A DNA stretch of 5,215 nucleotides from Hungatella sp. UBA5982 (lineage in GTDB: Bacteria; Bacillota; Clostridia; Lachnospirales; Lachnospiraceae): positions 1-5,215 of the forward strand of contig DJBG01000106.1 of the NCBI GenBank assembly GCA_002429965.1, given 5' to 3'. Positions 1-4,770 of this stretch are shown piece after piece. The notes beneath the pieces are model-generated. The model was not told the origin of the DNA, ran no database searches, and worked only from the letters and a program-made list of their open reading frames with translations. A program made the position numbers and the translations under genes. How positions within the stretch are numbered: position 1 is the first letter of the stretch; every line of letters begins with the position of its first letter.

Positions 1-75
1 CCGGAACAGAAAGATGTTGATGCATGGATAGAGATGATCAAAGCCTTTGGCGGGATCCGGATTAATCAGGCTTGA
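1..75 (+). CDS. C-terminal end of an unidentified protein (5' part outside window)
   Basis: Frame 1 is open from the first base to a TGA at 73-75. It gives 24 residues that begin PEQKDVDAW and end GGIRINQA. The mixed charged/hydrophobic stretch (DAWIEMIKAFGG) looks like a terminal amphipathic helix, and the frame stops shortly before a hairpin, as expected for a real 3' end. The fragment is too short to assign to a family. It is convergent with the minus-strand flavin-barrel gene that ends at 194. The call that this is coding is moderately secure; the function is unknown. Confidence 0.55.
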   Translation, partial: PEQKDVDAWIEMIKAFGGIRINQA

Positions 76-101
76 TTAGTGCTTAAACAATAATGCGGCG
101 A

Positions 102-136
102 CCGGCGGACAGATATTTTCTATATCTGCCCGCCGG
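102..136. terminator. Hairpin terminator between convergent genes
   Basis: A 15-bp stem (102-116 with 122-136; one A/C mismatch at 109/129) closes a 5-nt loop TTTCT at 117-121. The outer half is GC-rich (CCGGCGG/CCGCCGG). On the plus strand the stem is followed by ATTCGTTTGC, so the U-tract is weak. On the minus strand the stem is followed by a few bases and then ATTATTGTTT, which is richer in T. It lies between the plus gene ending at 75 and the minus gene ending at 194, so it probably serves both directions. Confidence 0.65.
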
Positions 137-193
137 ATTCGTTTGCTCCATTGATTGTATCATTTCGACTGTTAAAGGATTTGTTCAAAAGGA

Positions 194-616
194 TTATTCA
201 ATCATAAAGTTTTCAGAACTGAAGTTAGCATAATACCTGCCTGTCTGGGCAATAAATTTCAGCACACAATAATCCGGATCCGTAACTCCTTTAGGATAAT
301 ACATGGTATCTCCCTCTTGCCAGATCATTTCCTTGCTTGCGGCATCCTCTAAGACCTCCATTATACCCTTTAGCATGACTCCGCGAAAAAACCGTTTGTC
401 ACAAAAATAGATACATGCCTTTGGATTGCTGCGAAATTGCTTGACACGCATGGAAGATGTATTTGTAGTAAAATAAAAGGTCTTAATCCCATCCCGTTTT
501 CTTGGCGGCAGCATTGCTTTCATATTGGGGAATCCCTCATCATCCAAAGAGCTTATAAAAGAAACTCCCTGCTTGTCAATTAAATTGCCGATCGTTTGTT
601 CTGCATCCCTCATCAT
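194..616 (-). CDS. Pyridoxamine 5'-phosphate oxidase-like flavin-barrel protein
   Basis: This 140-aa protein resembles the small split-barrel proteins of the pyridoxamine 5'-phosphate oxidase/general stress protein 26 family. These are cytosolic and usually bind FMN or a related flavin as dimers; the substrate of this one is unknown. The barrel strands are visible at about residues 17-24 (GVSFISSL), 44-51 (IKTFYFTT), 67-72 (ACIYFC) and 78-90. A conserved-looking helix, SSMRVKQFRSNP, spans 54-65, and the C-terminal segment GRYYANFSSENF spans 126-137. The length is typical of short family members. An in-frame ATG lies further upstream at 661, but it sits ahead of the likely transcription start. 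The ATG at 616 is preceded by a perfect AGGAGG nine bases away, so it is chosen; the next codon is also ATG. The gene lies downstream of, and co-directional with, an HxlR-type regulator, a common pairing for redox-responsive flavoproteins. The family call is firm and the reaction is not known. Confidence 0.85.
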   Translation of the reverse strand: MMRDAEQTIGNLIDKQGVSFISSLDDEGFPNMKAMLPPRKRDGIKTFYFTTNTSSMRVKQFRSNPKACIYFCDKRFFRGVMLKGIMEVLEDAASKEMIWQEGDTMYYPKGVTDPDYCVLKFIAQTGRYYANFSSENFMIE

Positions 617-625
617 TTTTAAGTT

Positions 626-631
626 CCTCCT
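626..631 (-). promoter_or_regulatory. Ribosome binding site fixing the start of the flavin-barrel gene
   Basis: On the minus strand this reads AGGAGG, nine bases before the ATG at 616-614. It rules out the more upstream in-frame ATG at 661-659 as the main start, because that codon overlaps the promoter -10 region and has no such site. Confidence 0.8.
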
Positions 632-649
632 GAGTTTATTTATGGGAAA

Positions 650-678
650 ACTATAGCACAAAAGAACCAGACAGTAAA
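650..678 (-). promoter_or_regulatory. Extended -10 promoter of the flavin-barrel gene
   Basis: Read on the minus strand, TTTACT (678-673) and TATAGT (655-650) are separated by exactly 17 bp, and TGC directly precedes the -10 box, giving the extended TGn motif. Transcription would start near 643, leaving a leader of about 27 nt with the AGGAGG. The flavin-barrel gene can therefore be expressed independently of the upstream HxlR gene. Confidence 0.65.
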
Positions 679-699
679 TTACTCACATTTTTGTAGGTA
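673..699. promoter_or_regulatory. Candidate operator: two small dyads over and next to the -35 box
   Basis: Two overlapping symmetrical elements are visible. AGTAAATTACT at 673-683 is a perfect 5-1-5 inverted repeat that covers the -35 hexamer. Immediately upstream of the promoter, TACTCACA (680-687) and TGTAGGTA (692-699) form an imperfect dyad with 6 of 8 pairs around TTTT. HxlR-family dimers bind dyads of roughly this size, and the neighbouring gene encodes such a regulator, so local control of the flavin-barrel gene is plausible. AT-rich DNA yields short palindromes by chance, so this is tentative. Confidence 0.3.
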
Positions 700-702
700 T
701 GC

Positions 703-1062
703 TCAGTCTATAAAACCGTTTTCTTTTAAAAAGTCAGTCATATCATTCTCTTTCATAATGTCAATGCCTATGCTTTGCATGATTGTGACGGCATCCAAAA
801 GCTTTTTGCCGCGTTCGGTCAAATAATATTCAACTTTTAGCGGATATCCTTCAAAAGAATGCTTGCCTATCATTCCGTAATCAAGCAGCTCTTTAAGCTG
901 CTCTAGAAGCATTTTTTGATTAATGCCTTTAATGTCTTTTTCAAGCTGGGACAAAGACATAACGTCCTTGCCCAGCTGCCATAAAATGATTGGTTTCCAC
1001 TTGCCTTTAGTAATATCATGTGTCAATTCCAAAGGGCAAGTGTATTCATCGCGTATTTTCAT
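703..1062 (-). CDS. HxlR-family winged-helix transcriptional regulator
   Basis: This 119-aa protein has the compact architecture of HxlR-type (MarR-superfamily) DNA-binding proteins. The family signature runs from C9-P10 through the GKWKPIILWQL helix at 20-30. The helix-turn-helix follows at about 36-65, with recognition-helix residues GINQKMLLEQLKELLDYGMI at 46-65. The wing and closing strand VEYYLTERGKKLL lie at 77-89, and a C-terminal dimerisation helix covers about 90-110. Cys9 occupies the position that acts as a redox or electrophile sensor in several characterised relatives; it is the only cysteine here, so a one-Cys switch is possible but inferred. The start ATG is preceded by AGGTG five bases away. 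The likely target is the downstream flavin-barrel gene, which has its own promoter and nearby dyads. I did not find a convincing promoter for this gene itself. Confidence 0.9.
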   Translation of the reverse strand: MKIRDEYTCPLELTHDITKGKWKPIILWQLGKDVMSLSQLEKDIKGINQKMLLEQLKELLDYGMIGKHSFEGYPLKVEYYLTERGKKLLDAVTIMQSIGIDIMKENDMTDFLKENGFID

Positions 1063-1152
1063 ATCTTCACCTGCTAAATCTTCCTTTATTTGTATCTGAC
1101 CGTTTTTAAAATTCCATGTGCTAAACCTTCATATCAAATGGCCTTTATGGCA

Positions 1153-1335
1153 TCATTTTCTTACGTTCTCCTTTGCCTCATAAAGCGTTCGGTCTGCATT
1201 GGTGAGGGCTTGGTTTTCACTCTCATTGCTTCTATCTGCTTAGAATGTTAAAACTGGGGGAAGAATCAATTCCTATTGAAGCAGTTTATTTAAATTCCGG
1301 TCGCTCACAATTACAAACATCTTAATTCTTCCCAT
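1153..1335 (-). pseudogene. Degraded remnant of a GGDEF (diguanylate cyclase) domain
   Basis: The minus-strand frame that ends with TGA at 1155-1153 reads NADRTLYEAKENVRK at its C-terminus. This matches the hallmark end of GGDEF domains (AD-x-ALY-x-AK-x-x-GR-N). Upstream in the same frame are two in-frame stops, TAA at 1242-1240 and TAG at 1275-1273. Before them, from 1335, is a segment reading KMFVIVSDRNL that could be the decayed FVIV strand after the GGDEF signature. The clear domain end covers only about 25 codons, no catalytic GGDEF loop is present and no start or ribosome site fits. The domain-end match is convincing; the assignment of the part upstream of the two stops is tentative. 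The intact ancestor would have made cyclic di-GMP from GTP. Confidence 0.6.
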
Positions 1336-1507
1336 GGTTTTTGTCAACGGAGAACTGCTGCTGTCGCCGGAAGGCATTGTGGGAGATTATCCGATTGCAG
1401 AAATCAAGGATGAAAAATCTGTTGCAAAGTATGTTTATTTAAAGCGGCTTGTCCACCAGGATGATACCGGAATCTGGACTGTGATAAGGTATGATCCAGC
1501 CAAATAG
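1280..1507 (+). pseudogene. Orphan C-terminal gene fragment, function unknown
   Basis: This plus-strand frame is open from just after a TGA at 1277-1279 to a TAG at 1505-1507. From 1334 onward it reads like real protein, beginning MVFVNGELLLSPEG and ending GIWTVIRYDPAK, with alternating strands typical of an extracytoplasmic beta-rich tail. The only ATG in the frame (1334) has no ribosome binding site, since the upstream bases are pyrimidine-rich (TTAATTCTTCCC). The codons before it do not read like a continuation of the protein. I interpret it as the surviving 3' end, about 58 codons, of a gene whose 5' part was lost. The parent family was not recognised. The 5' end overlaps the far edge of the opposite-strand GGDEF-like remnant, so the junction of the two lies near 1310-1340. 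Confidence 0.45.
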
Positions 1508-1539
1508 TTTGGAATATTCATAGAAAACAGAGAAAAAGA

Positions 1540-1567
1540 TTGCAAAAATTCTACAAAATTGTATAAT
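1540..1567 (+). promoter_or_regulatory. Probable promoter for deoB
   Basis: TTGCAA (1540-1545) and a perfect TATAAT (1562-1567) are 16 bp apart in AT-rich DNA. Transcription would begin near 1574, giving a deoB leader of about 178 nt. The next plus-strand gene is deoB, and no terminator-like hairpin intervenes. The leader contains a 30-codon ORF. Confidence 0.6.
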
Positions 1568-1580
1568 AAAGGTGAAAGAT

Positions 1581-1673
1581 ATGCTCAAAAGATCCTATGC
1601 CAATTGCAAAGCCGGCGGTGTGTGTATCTGGATCCAAATTTTAAATATCATGAGTCAGACAGGGAATGTTTGA
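1581..1673 (+). CDS. Possible 30-codon leader ORF upstream of deoB
   Basis: An ATG at 1581 begins MLKRSYANCKAGGVC and the frame runs 30 codons to TGA at 1671-1673. AGGTGA-like bases stand six nucleotides before the start, and the presumed transcription start lies only a few bases further upstream. The peptide has two cysteines and a hydrophobic middle (VCIWIQILNIM) but matches nothing I recognise. It may be a leader peptide, a random short frame or another remnant. The position directly after a promoter and the plausible ribosome site are the only arguments for it. Confidence 0.25.
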   Translation: MLKRSYANCKAGGVCIWIQILNIMSQTGNV

Positions 1674-1735
1674 ATAAAATAATAGCAGCAGACAAGGGTG
1701 CATTATGTATCAACCGGTTATTGTAGGCGGATAAA

Positions 1736-1741
1736 AAGGAG
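1736..1741 (+). promoter_or_regulatory. Ribosome binding site fixing the deoB start
   Basis: AAGGAG lies ten bases before the ATG at 1752. An in-frame ATG at 1698 would add 18 residues, but these are highly basic and unlike phosphopentomutase N-termini, which begin a few residues before the VVVIDSLG metal-binding motif. A 9-codon frame (1705-1734, peptide MYQPVIVGG) ends immediately before this site. Confidence 0.75.
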
Positions 1742-1751
1742 AAAGATTAAT

Positions 1752-2939
1752 ATGAAACGATTTAAACGTGTTTTTGTAGTTGTAATTGATTCTTTAGGAA
1801 TAGGTGCTATGGATAATGCCGCCGAGTACGGCGACGAAGGCAGTGATACCCTGGGACATATTGATGCCACAGTGGATCATCTTAATCTGCCTAATTTGGG
1901 AAAGCTTGGCCTGGGGAATCTGTGTTCCTTAAACCATGTAAAGCCAGTGGCTGAGCCAGTGGCATATTATGGAAAGCTTAATGAAGCCAGTGTGGGAAAA
2001 GACACCATGACGGGCCATTGGGAAATGATGGGGCTATACATTACAACGCCTTTCCAGACGTTTACGGAAACAGGTTTTCCAAAGGAATTGCTGGATGAGC
2101 TTGAAAAACGCACCGGACACAAGATTGTCGGAAATAAATCCGCAAGCGGTACGGAAATTATGGATGAACTGGGAGAGCATCAGATTGCTACCGGGGACAT
2201 GATCGTTTACACTTCTGCGGATTCAGTATTACAAATATGTGCCAATGAAGATACCTTTGGCTTACAGGAGCTTTACCGCTGCTGTGAGATTGCAAGAGAG
2301 CTTACCTTAAAGGACGAATGGAAGGTAGGCAGAGTCATTGCAAGACCTTATGTTGGCATGAAGAAAGGCGAGTTTAAAAGAACTCCGAACCGCCATGATT
2401 ATGCCTTAAAGCCTTTTGGAACCACTGCTCTTAATATATTAAAGGATGCTGGTCTGGAGGTGATCAGTTCCGGCAAGATCTTTGATATCTTTGATGGCGA
2501 AGGGCTCACCGAAGGCAATAAATCCCAAAGCAGTGTTCATGGCATGGAGCAAACCATAGAGATTGCGAAAAGAGAATTTGACGGGCTGTGCTTTGTGAAC
2601 CTGGTTGACTTTGACGCCCTGTGGGGACATCGCCGGGATCCTATTGGCTACGGAGCGGAGTTGGAACGGTTCGATGAAAAGCTGGGAGAGCTTTTGCCGC
2701 TTTTAAAAGAGGATGATCTGCTTCTGATTACGGCAGACCATGGCAATGATCCCACCTTTAAGGGAAGCGACCATACAAAAGAAAAGGTACCTTTCCTGGC
2801 CTATTCGCCCTCTTATAACCACTGCGAAGAATTAAAGGAACAGAATACATTTGCAGTGATCGGGGCAACGGTGTTGGATAATTTCGGTTTGCATAAAGCT
2901 CAGGATATGATTGGTGAACCAATAGAGAAATTGCTTTAA
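1752..2939 (+). CDS. deoB: Phosphopentomutase
   Basis: The enzyme interconverts ribose 1-phosphate/ribose 5-phosphate and deoxyribose 1-phosphate/deoxyribose 5-phosphate. It links nucleoside phosphorolysis to the pentose phosphate pathway or to deoxyribose-phosphate aldolase, and acts in the cytosol. The 395-aa length is normal for DeoB of the alkaline-phosphatase superfamily, a di-manganese enzyme. Visible residues match the characterised Bacillus enzyme: D13 in [10 protein letters not shown], the phosphorylated T85 in [11 protein letters not shown]288 and H293 in [10 protein letters not shown]329-H330 in TADHGND, and H341 in SDHTKE. The cap domain lies between about residues 100 and 220 and includes NKSASGTEI and [12 protein letters not shown]. 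The protein appears intact with no missing key residue. A promoter stands about 185 bp upstream and a strong terminator nine bases downstream, so the gene looks monocistronic rather than part of the usual deo/nucleoside phosphorylase operon. I see no operator for a DeoR-type repressor. Confidence 0.97.
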   Translation: MKRFKRVFVVVIDSLGIGAMDNAAEYGDEGSDTLGHIDATVDHLNLPNLGKLGLGNLCSLNHVKPVAEPVAYYGKLNEASVGKDTMTGHWEMMGLYITTPFQTFTETGFPKELLDELEKRTGHKIVGNKSASGTEIMDELGEHQIATGDMIVYTSADSVLQICANEDTFGLQELYRCCEIARELTLKDEWKVGRVIARPYVGMKKGEFKRTPNRHDYALKPFGTTALNILKDAGLEVISSGKIFDIFDGEGLTEGNKSQSSVHGMEQTIEIAKREFDGLCFVNLVDFDALWGHRRDPIGYGAELERFDEKLGELLPLLKEDDLLLITADHGNDPTFKGSDHTKEKVPFLAYSPSYNHCEELKEQNTFAVIGATVLDNFGLHKAQDMIGEPIEKLL

Positions 2940-2947
2940 GATTACGG

Positions 2948-3005
2948 AAAGCACCACTTTGTCTATGATGATTATTTATCATAGACAAAGCCAGGTGCTT
3001 TTTTT
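2948..3005 (+). terminator. Strong rho-independent terminator of deoB
   Basis: The hairpin has a perfect 13-bp inner stem (2957-2969 with 2978-2990) and an 8-nt loop GATTATTT. A small internal loop (A against CCA) follows, then an 8-bp outer stem (2948-2955 with 2994-3001). It ends in seven Ts (2999-3005). The structure starts nine bases after the deoB stop codon. On the minus strand it is followed by only three Ts, so it would be a weaker stop for the convergent regulator gene that ends at 3044. Confidence 0.93.
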
Positions 3006-3043
3006 AATGCTTTCCAACGGGAAGTATCCCCATTTTATTTTTC

Positions 3044-4591
3044 TTACACAAAGTAATCTCCGTAATTATCTTTTAAATAAGCTTCCATCTCAGGTTCGCT
3101 TTTTCCTCCGATTTCCGATACAAAGCTGGTGGTCAGGAAACGGTGCTTCCGCGTGGAAAAGCCGTTTGCCAGAAGGGTTTTCATATCACTGTTATCCACA
3201 AAGAAATTCATGCGGATGACAGGAAGGTTATGAGCGTGAAGAATATTAAAAATCCGGGATGAGAAGCAAAGGATATAGTCATAATCCAGTTCCTTCAATT
3301 TGTGGATTTCGTTAATATTCAAGGTGCCCATCCACTGCAGTTCCACGTATTCCTTTATTTGCTCCAGAAAAAAGCTGACCCGTTCAAAGTTGATGCTGGT
3401 CATCACAACAATTTTTTTATAATGGCGGTTTACGGTACGGTTACGGAGAATGTGCTTTTGCACCAAAAGGGTCAGCGTGGAAAGGTGCTCATCCATGAAA
3501 GAAAAATTATAGGATGCTTTAAAGTACACCTCGTATTTCCTTACGGTTTCATACAGGTCTGAAAACTGTTCTTTCGTATTTTCTACGGTCTTGTCCACAA
3601 AAGTACAATGAAAGTGATCCAGGGTGATTTCGCGGTAGAAATAGCTGTAAAGCTCATTGATGAATTCTTCCTGGACGGTAAAAGGATTTTTTAAATGGCT
3701 CACCACCTGCTCTGTAAACTGCTCGGTGGTATGCCACAGTCGCTTGTCAAAAGGAAAATCAAGGCTTCGTGAAAAGTTCATCATGCTGAAAGCTACGTTG
3801 TACAGCCTGTTTTCCCTGATATCATCAACAAAGCGGATGTTTAAGGGCGCCAGCGGCAGCCGGTGACCAGTATTCATGGATTCATCAACTGGCCGGATAT
3901 CCATGATACAGATAAACAGCAGAAGAAATTTTTTGGAAGGATAGTTTAAAGACAGGCTGTATTCTGTCAGAAAGTAGTTCAGCCGTTCCACTGCCTGAGG
4001 GGAAACCGGCTGGAGATAGGCATTGGCCAGATCATAGCATTGTTTTTCCAGGGGAGTGTTGGCATAACGGGCTGCGATCCGGTTTTCCGCCGTAAACTCT
4101 AACAGAGGATGAAGGATGTCGATGACGAGAAACCGGAGCTGCAATTCATCACCTTCAATGGTAAGCCCCTTTTTCTTTAAGGTCACAAGGAATAAACCGT
4201 GTCCGGCCAGGAATTGCCTTAAATGGGCGGTATCCTGCTTTTTTGTGGTCAGGGAAAGCCCCCAATATTCATACAGGGATGAAGCATTGACATAACCGTC
4301 GAAAAAAATGGTCACAATCATGATACGGATCCGCTCGACGTAAGAACTGGTATAGTCGGTCATGGTGATCTGCTGGATGAAATCCACAAATTCCTTGTAA
4401 CTTAGGGGGCTTAGGCAGAAGCCCTTTTGTATTTCCACCAAGGGCTTGTGGGAGAAAAGGTTGATCCGTTCTATGGTCCGGCGTATGGATATTTCATCCT
4501 TTTGAAACTGCAGGGCAACCTTTGAAAGGGAAATGCGCTGCCTTTTTTGTATAAAACGCAGCAGGCTTAAATCGTTGTAGCTTAATCCCAT
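3044..4591 (-). CDS. BglG/Mga-type PTS-linked transcriptional regulator
   Basis: This 515-aa protein has the layout of Mga/BglG-like regulators. An N-terminal helix-turn-helix spans about residues 5-47 (ISLSKVALQFQKDEISIRRT at 20-39). A second winged helix spans about 84-150, with the RIRIMIVTIFF start, the SSLYEYWGLS turn and the KKKGLTIEGDELQLR wing. Helical PRD-like regions follow at about 180-385, and an EIIB-like alpha/beta domain at about 390-465 (KKIVVMTSINFERVSFFLEQI, then YDYILCFSS). There is no EIIA-like tail. The EIIB-like P-loop lacks the usual phosphorylated cysteine, and the PRD-like regions lack the familiar histidine-centred motifs, so control may be by protein contact or by a divergent route. 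The ATG is preceded by AGGAGG eight bases away. It is divergent from a PTS EIIC gene and most likely controls it; whether as DNA-binding activator (Mga-like) or antiterminator is not shown. The double helix-turn-helix favours DNA binding. Confidence 0.85.
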   Translation of the reverse strand: MGLSYNDLSLLRFIQKRQRISLSKVALQFQKDEISIRRTIERINLFSHKPLVEIQKGFCLSPLSYKEFVDFIQQITMTDYTSSYVERIRIMIVTIFFDGYVNASSLYEYWGLSLTTKKQDTAHLRQFLAGHGLFLVTLKKKGLTIEGDELQLRFLVIDILHPLLEFTAENRIAARYANTPLEKQCYDLANAYLQPVSPQAVERLNYFLTEYSLSLNYPSKKFLLLFICIMDIRPVDESMNTGHRLPLAPLNIRFVDDIRENRLYNVAFSMMNFSRSLDFPFDKRLWHTTEQFTEQVVSHLKNPFTVQEEFINELYSYFYREITLDHFHCTFVDKTVENTKEQFSDLYETVRKYEVYFKASYNFSFMDEHLSTLTLLVQKHILRNRTVNRHYKKIVVMTSINFERVSFFLEQIKEYVELQWMGTLNINEIHKLKELDYDYILCFSSRIFNILHAHNLPVIRMNFFVDNSDMKTLLANGFSTRKHRFLTTSFVSEIGGKSEPEMEAYLKDNYGDYFV

Positions 4592-4630
4592 GATACGTTC
4601 CTCCTGTACTGTTGTGTTGAGACTGGTTTC

Positions 4631-4659
4631 ATTATAAAATTAAGGGCAACTAAACGCAA
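4631..4659 (-). promoter_or_regulatory. Promoter of the Mga-like regulator gene
   Basis: On the minus strand a perfect TATAAT (4636-4631) follows TTGCGT (4659-4654) with a 17-bp spacer. Transcription would begin near 4624, about 33 nt before the start codon. Two of the GCAAC repeats fall on the -35 and spacer of this promoter, which suggests autoregulation. Confidence 0.6.
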
Positions 4660-4695
4660 CAATAAAATGTAAATTTTCTGCCTTGAAGCAACTAA
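4646..4695 (+). repeat. Three GCAAC-type direct repeats in the divergent promoter region
   Basis: GCAACTAA occurs at 4646-4653 and again at 4688-4695, with a shorter copy GCAACAA at 4656-4662. Start-to-start distances are 10, 32 and 42 bp, close to one, three and four helical turns, so the copies would face the same side of the helix. One copy sits directly downstream of the -35 box of the EIIC promoter. The other two overlap the regulator promoter. They are candidate binding sites for the divergently encoded regulator; no binding is shown. Confidence 0.4.
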
Positions 4696-4711
4696 TAGAA
4701 TCTGCCATAAT
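4683..4711 (+). promoter_or_regulatory. Extended -10 promoter of the PTS EIIC gene
   Basis: TTGAAG (4683-4688) and CATAAT (4706-4711) are separated by 17 bp, and TGC directly precedes the -10 box. The start would be near 4718, giving a leader of about 53 nt. The leader has no room for a BglG-type ribonucleic antiterminator plus a terminator, which argues for control at the promoter. Confidence 0.6.
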
Positions 4712-4724
4712 GTACACAGTTTCA

Positions 4725-4734
4725 AAGGCGCCTT
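4725..4734. repeat. 10-bp perfect palindrome in the EIIC leader
   Basis: AAGGCGCCTT is a perfect palindrome located just downstream of the predicted transcription start and about 36 bases before the start codon. As RNA it lacks a loop and could not form a stable hairpin, so a DNA-binding site is the likelier use if it is functional. Confidence 0.25.
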
Positions 4735-4770
4735 AAAACCACAATGTCATAACAAAGGAAGGGAAAAAAT

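Larger units (their letters stand above)
1063..1751. other. Gene-poor stretch with two decayed gene remnants and the deoB leader
   Basis: No intact gene of ordinary size fits in these 689 bases. From left to right it holds the short upstream region of the HxlR gene (TGCTAAA occurs twice, at 1072-1078 and 1119-1125, with no evident meaning), a minus-strand GGDEF-like remnant, a plus-strand orphan C-terminal fragment, a plus-strand promoter at 1540-1567 and the leader of deoB. No transposase remnant, long inverted repeat or RNA gene was recognised. Confidence 0.6.

Noticed and set aside
617..661. Longer N-terminus for the flavin-barrel protein starting at 661
   Set aside because: That ATG overlaps the -10 region of a good promoter and has no ribosome site; the AGGAGG at 626-631 fits the start at 616.
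1698..1751. Longer N-terminus for deoB starting at the ATG at 1698
   Set aside because: The extra 18 residues are basic and unlike the family, and the AAGGAG site fits the ATG at 1752, which places D13 and T85 exactly at their known positions.
1568..1751. Riboswitch in the deoB leader
   Set aside because: No recognisable aptamer core and no terminator or anti-terminator hairpin pair could be found in the leader.
2439..2630. Minus-strand reading frame inside deoB
   Set aside because: It is fully antisense to conserved phosphopentomutase sequence, has no ribosome site and its product looks like no protein family.
2758..3219. Reading frames on both strands running across the deoB terminator
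   Set aside because: They run through the terminator hairpin and overlap the ends of deoB and the regulator gene; their products are low-complexity translations of the stem and of antisense codons.
3302..3866. Two plus-strand frames inside the PTS regulator gene
   Set aside because: Both are antisense shadows of a clearly coding minus-strand gene and lack start signals.
4592..4770. CcpA catabolite-repression (cre) site in the divergent promoter region
   Set aside because: I compared the region with the WTGNNARCGNWWWCA pattern by eye; no stretch fits well enough, including the closest one around TTGCGTTTAG on the minus strand.
4718..4770. BglG-type RNA antiterminator plus terminator in the EIIC leader
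   Set aside because: The leader is only about 53 nt and has just a loop-less 10-bp palindrome with no following T-run.
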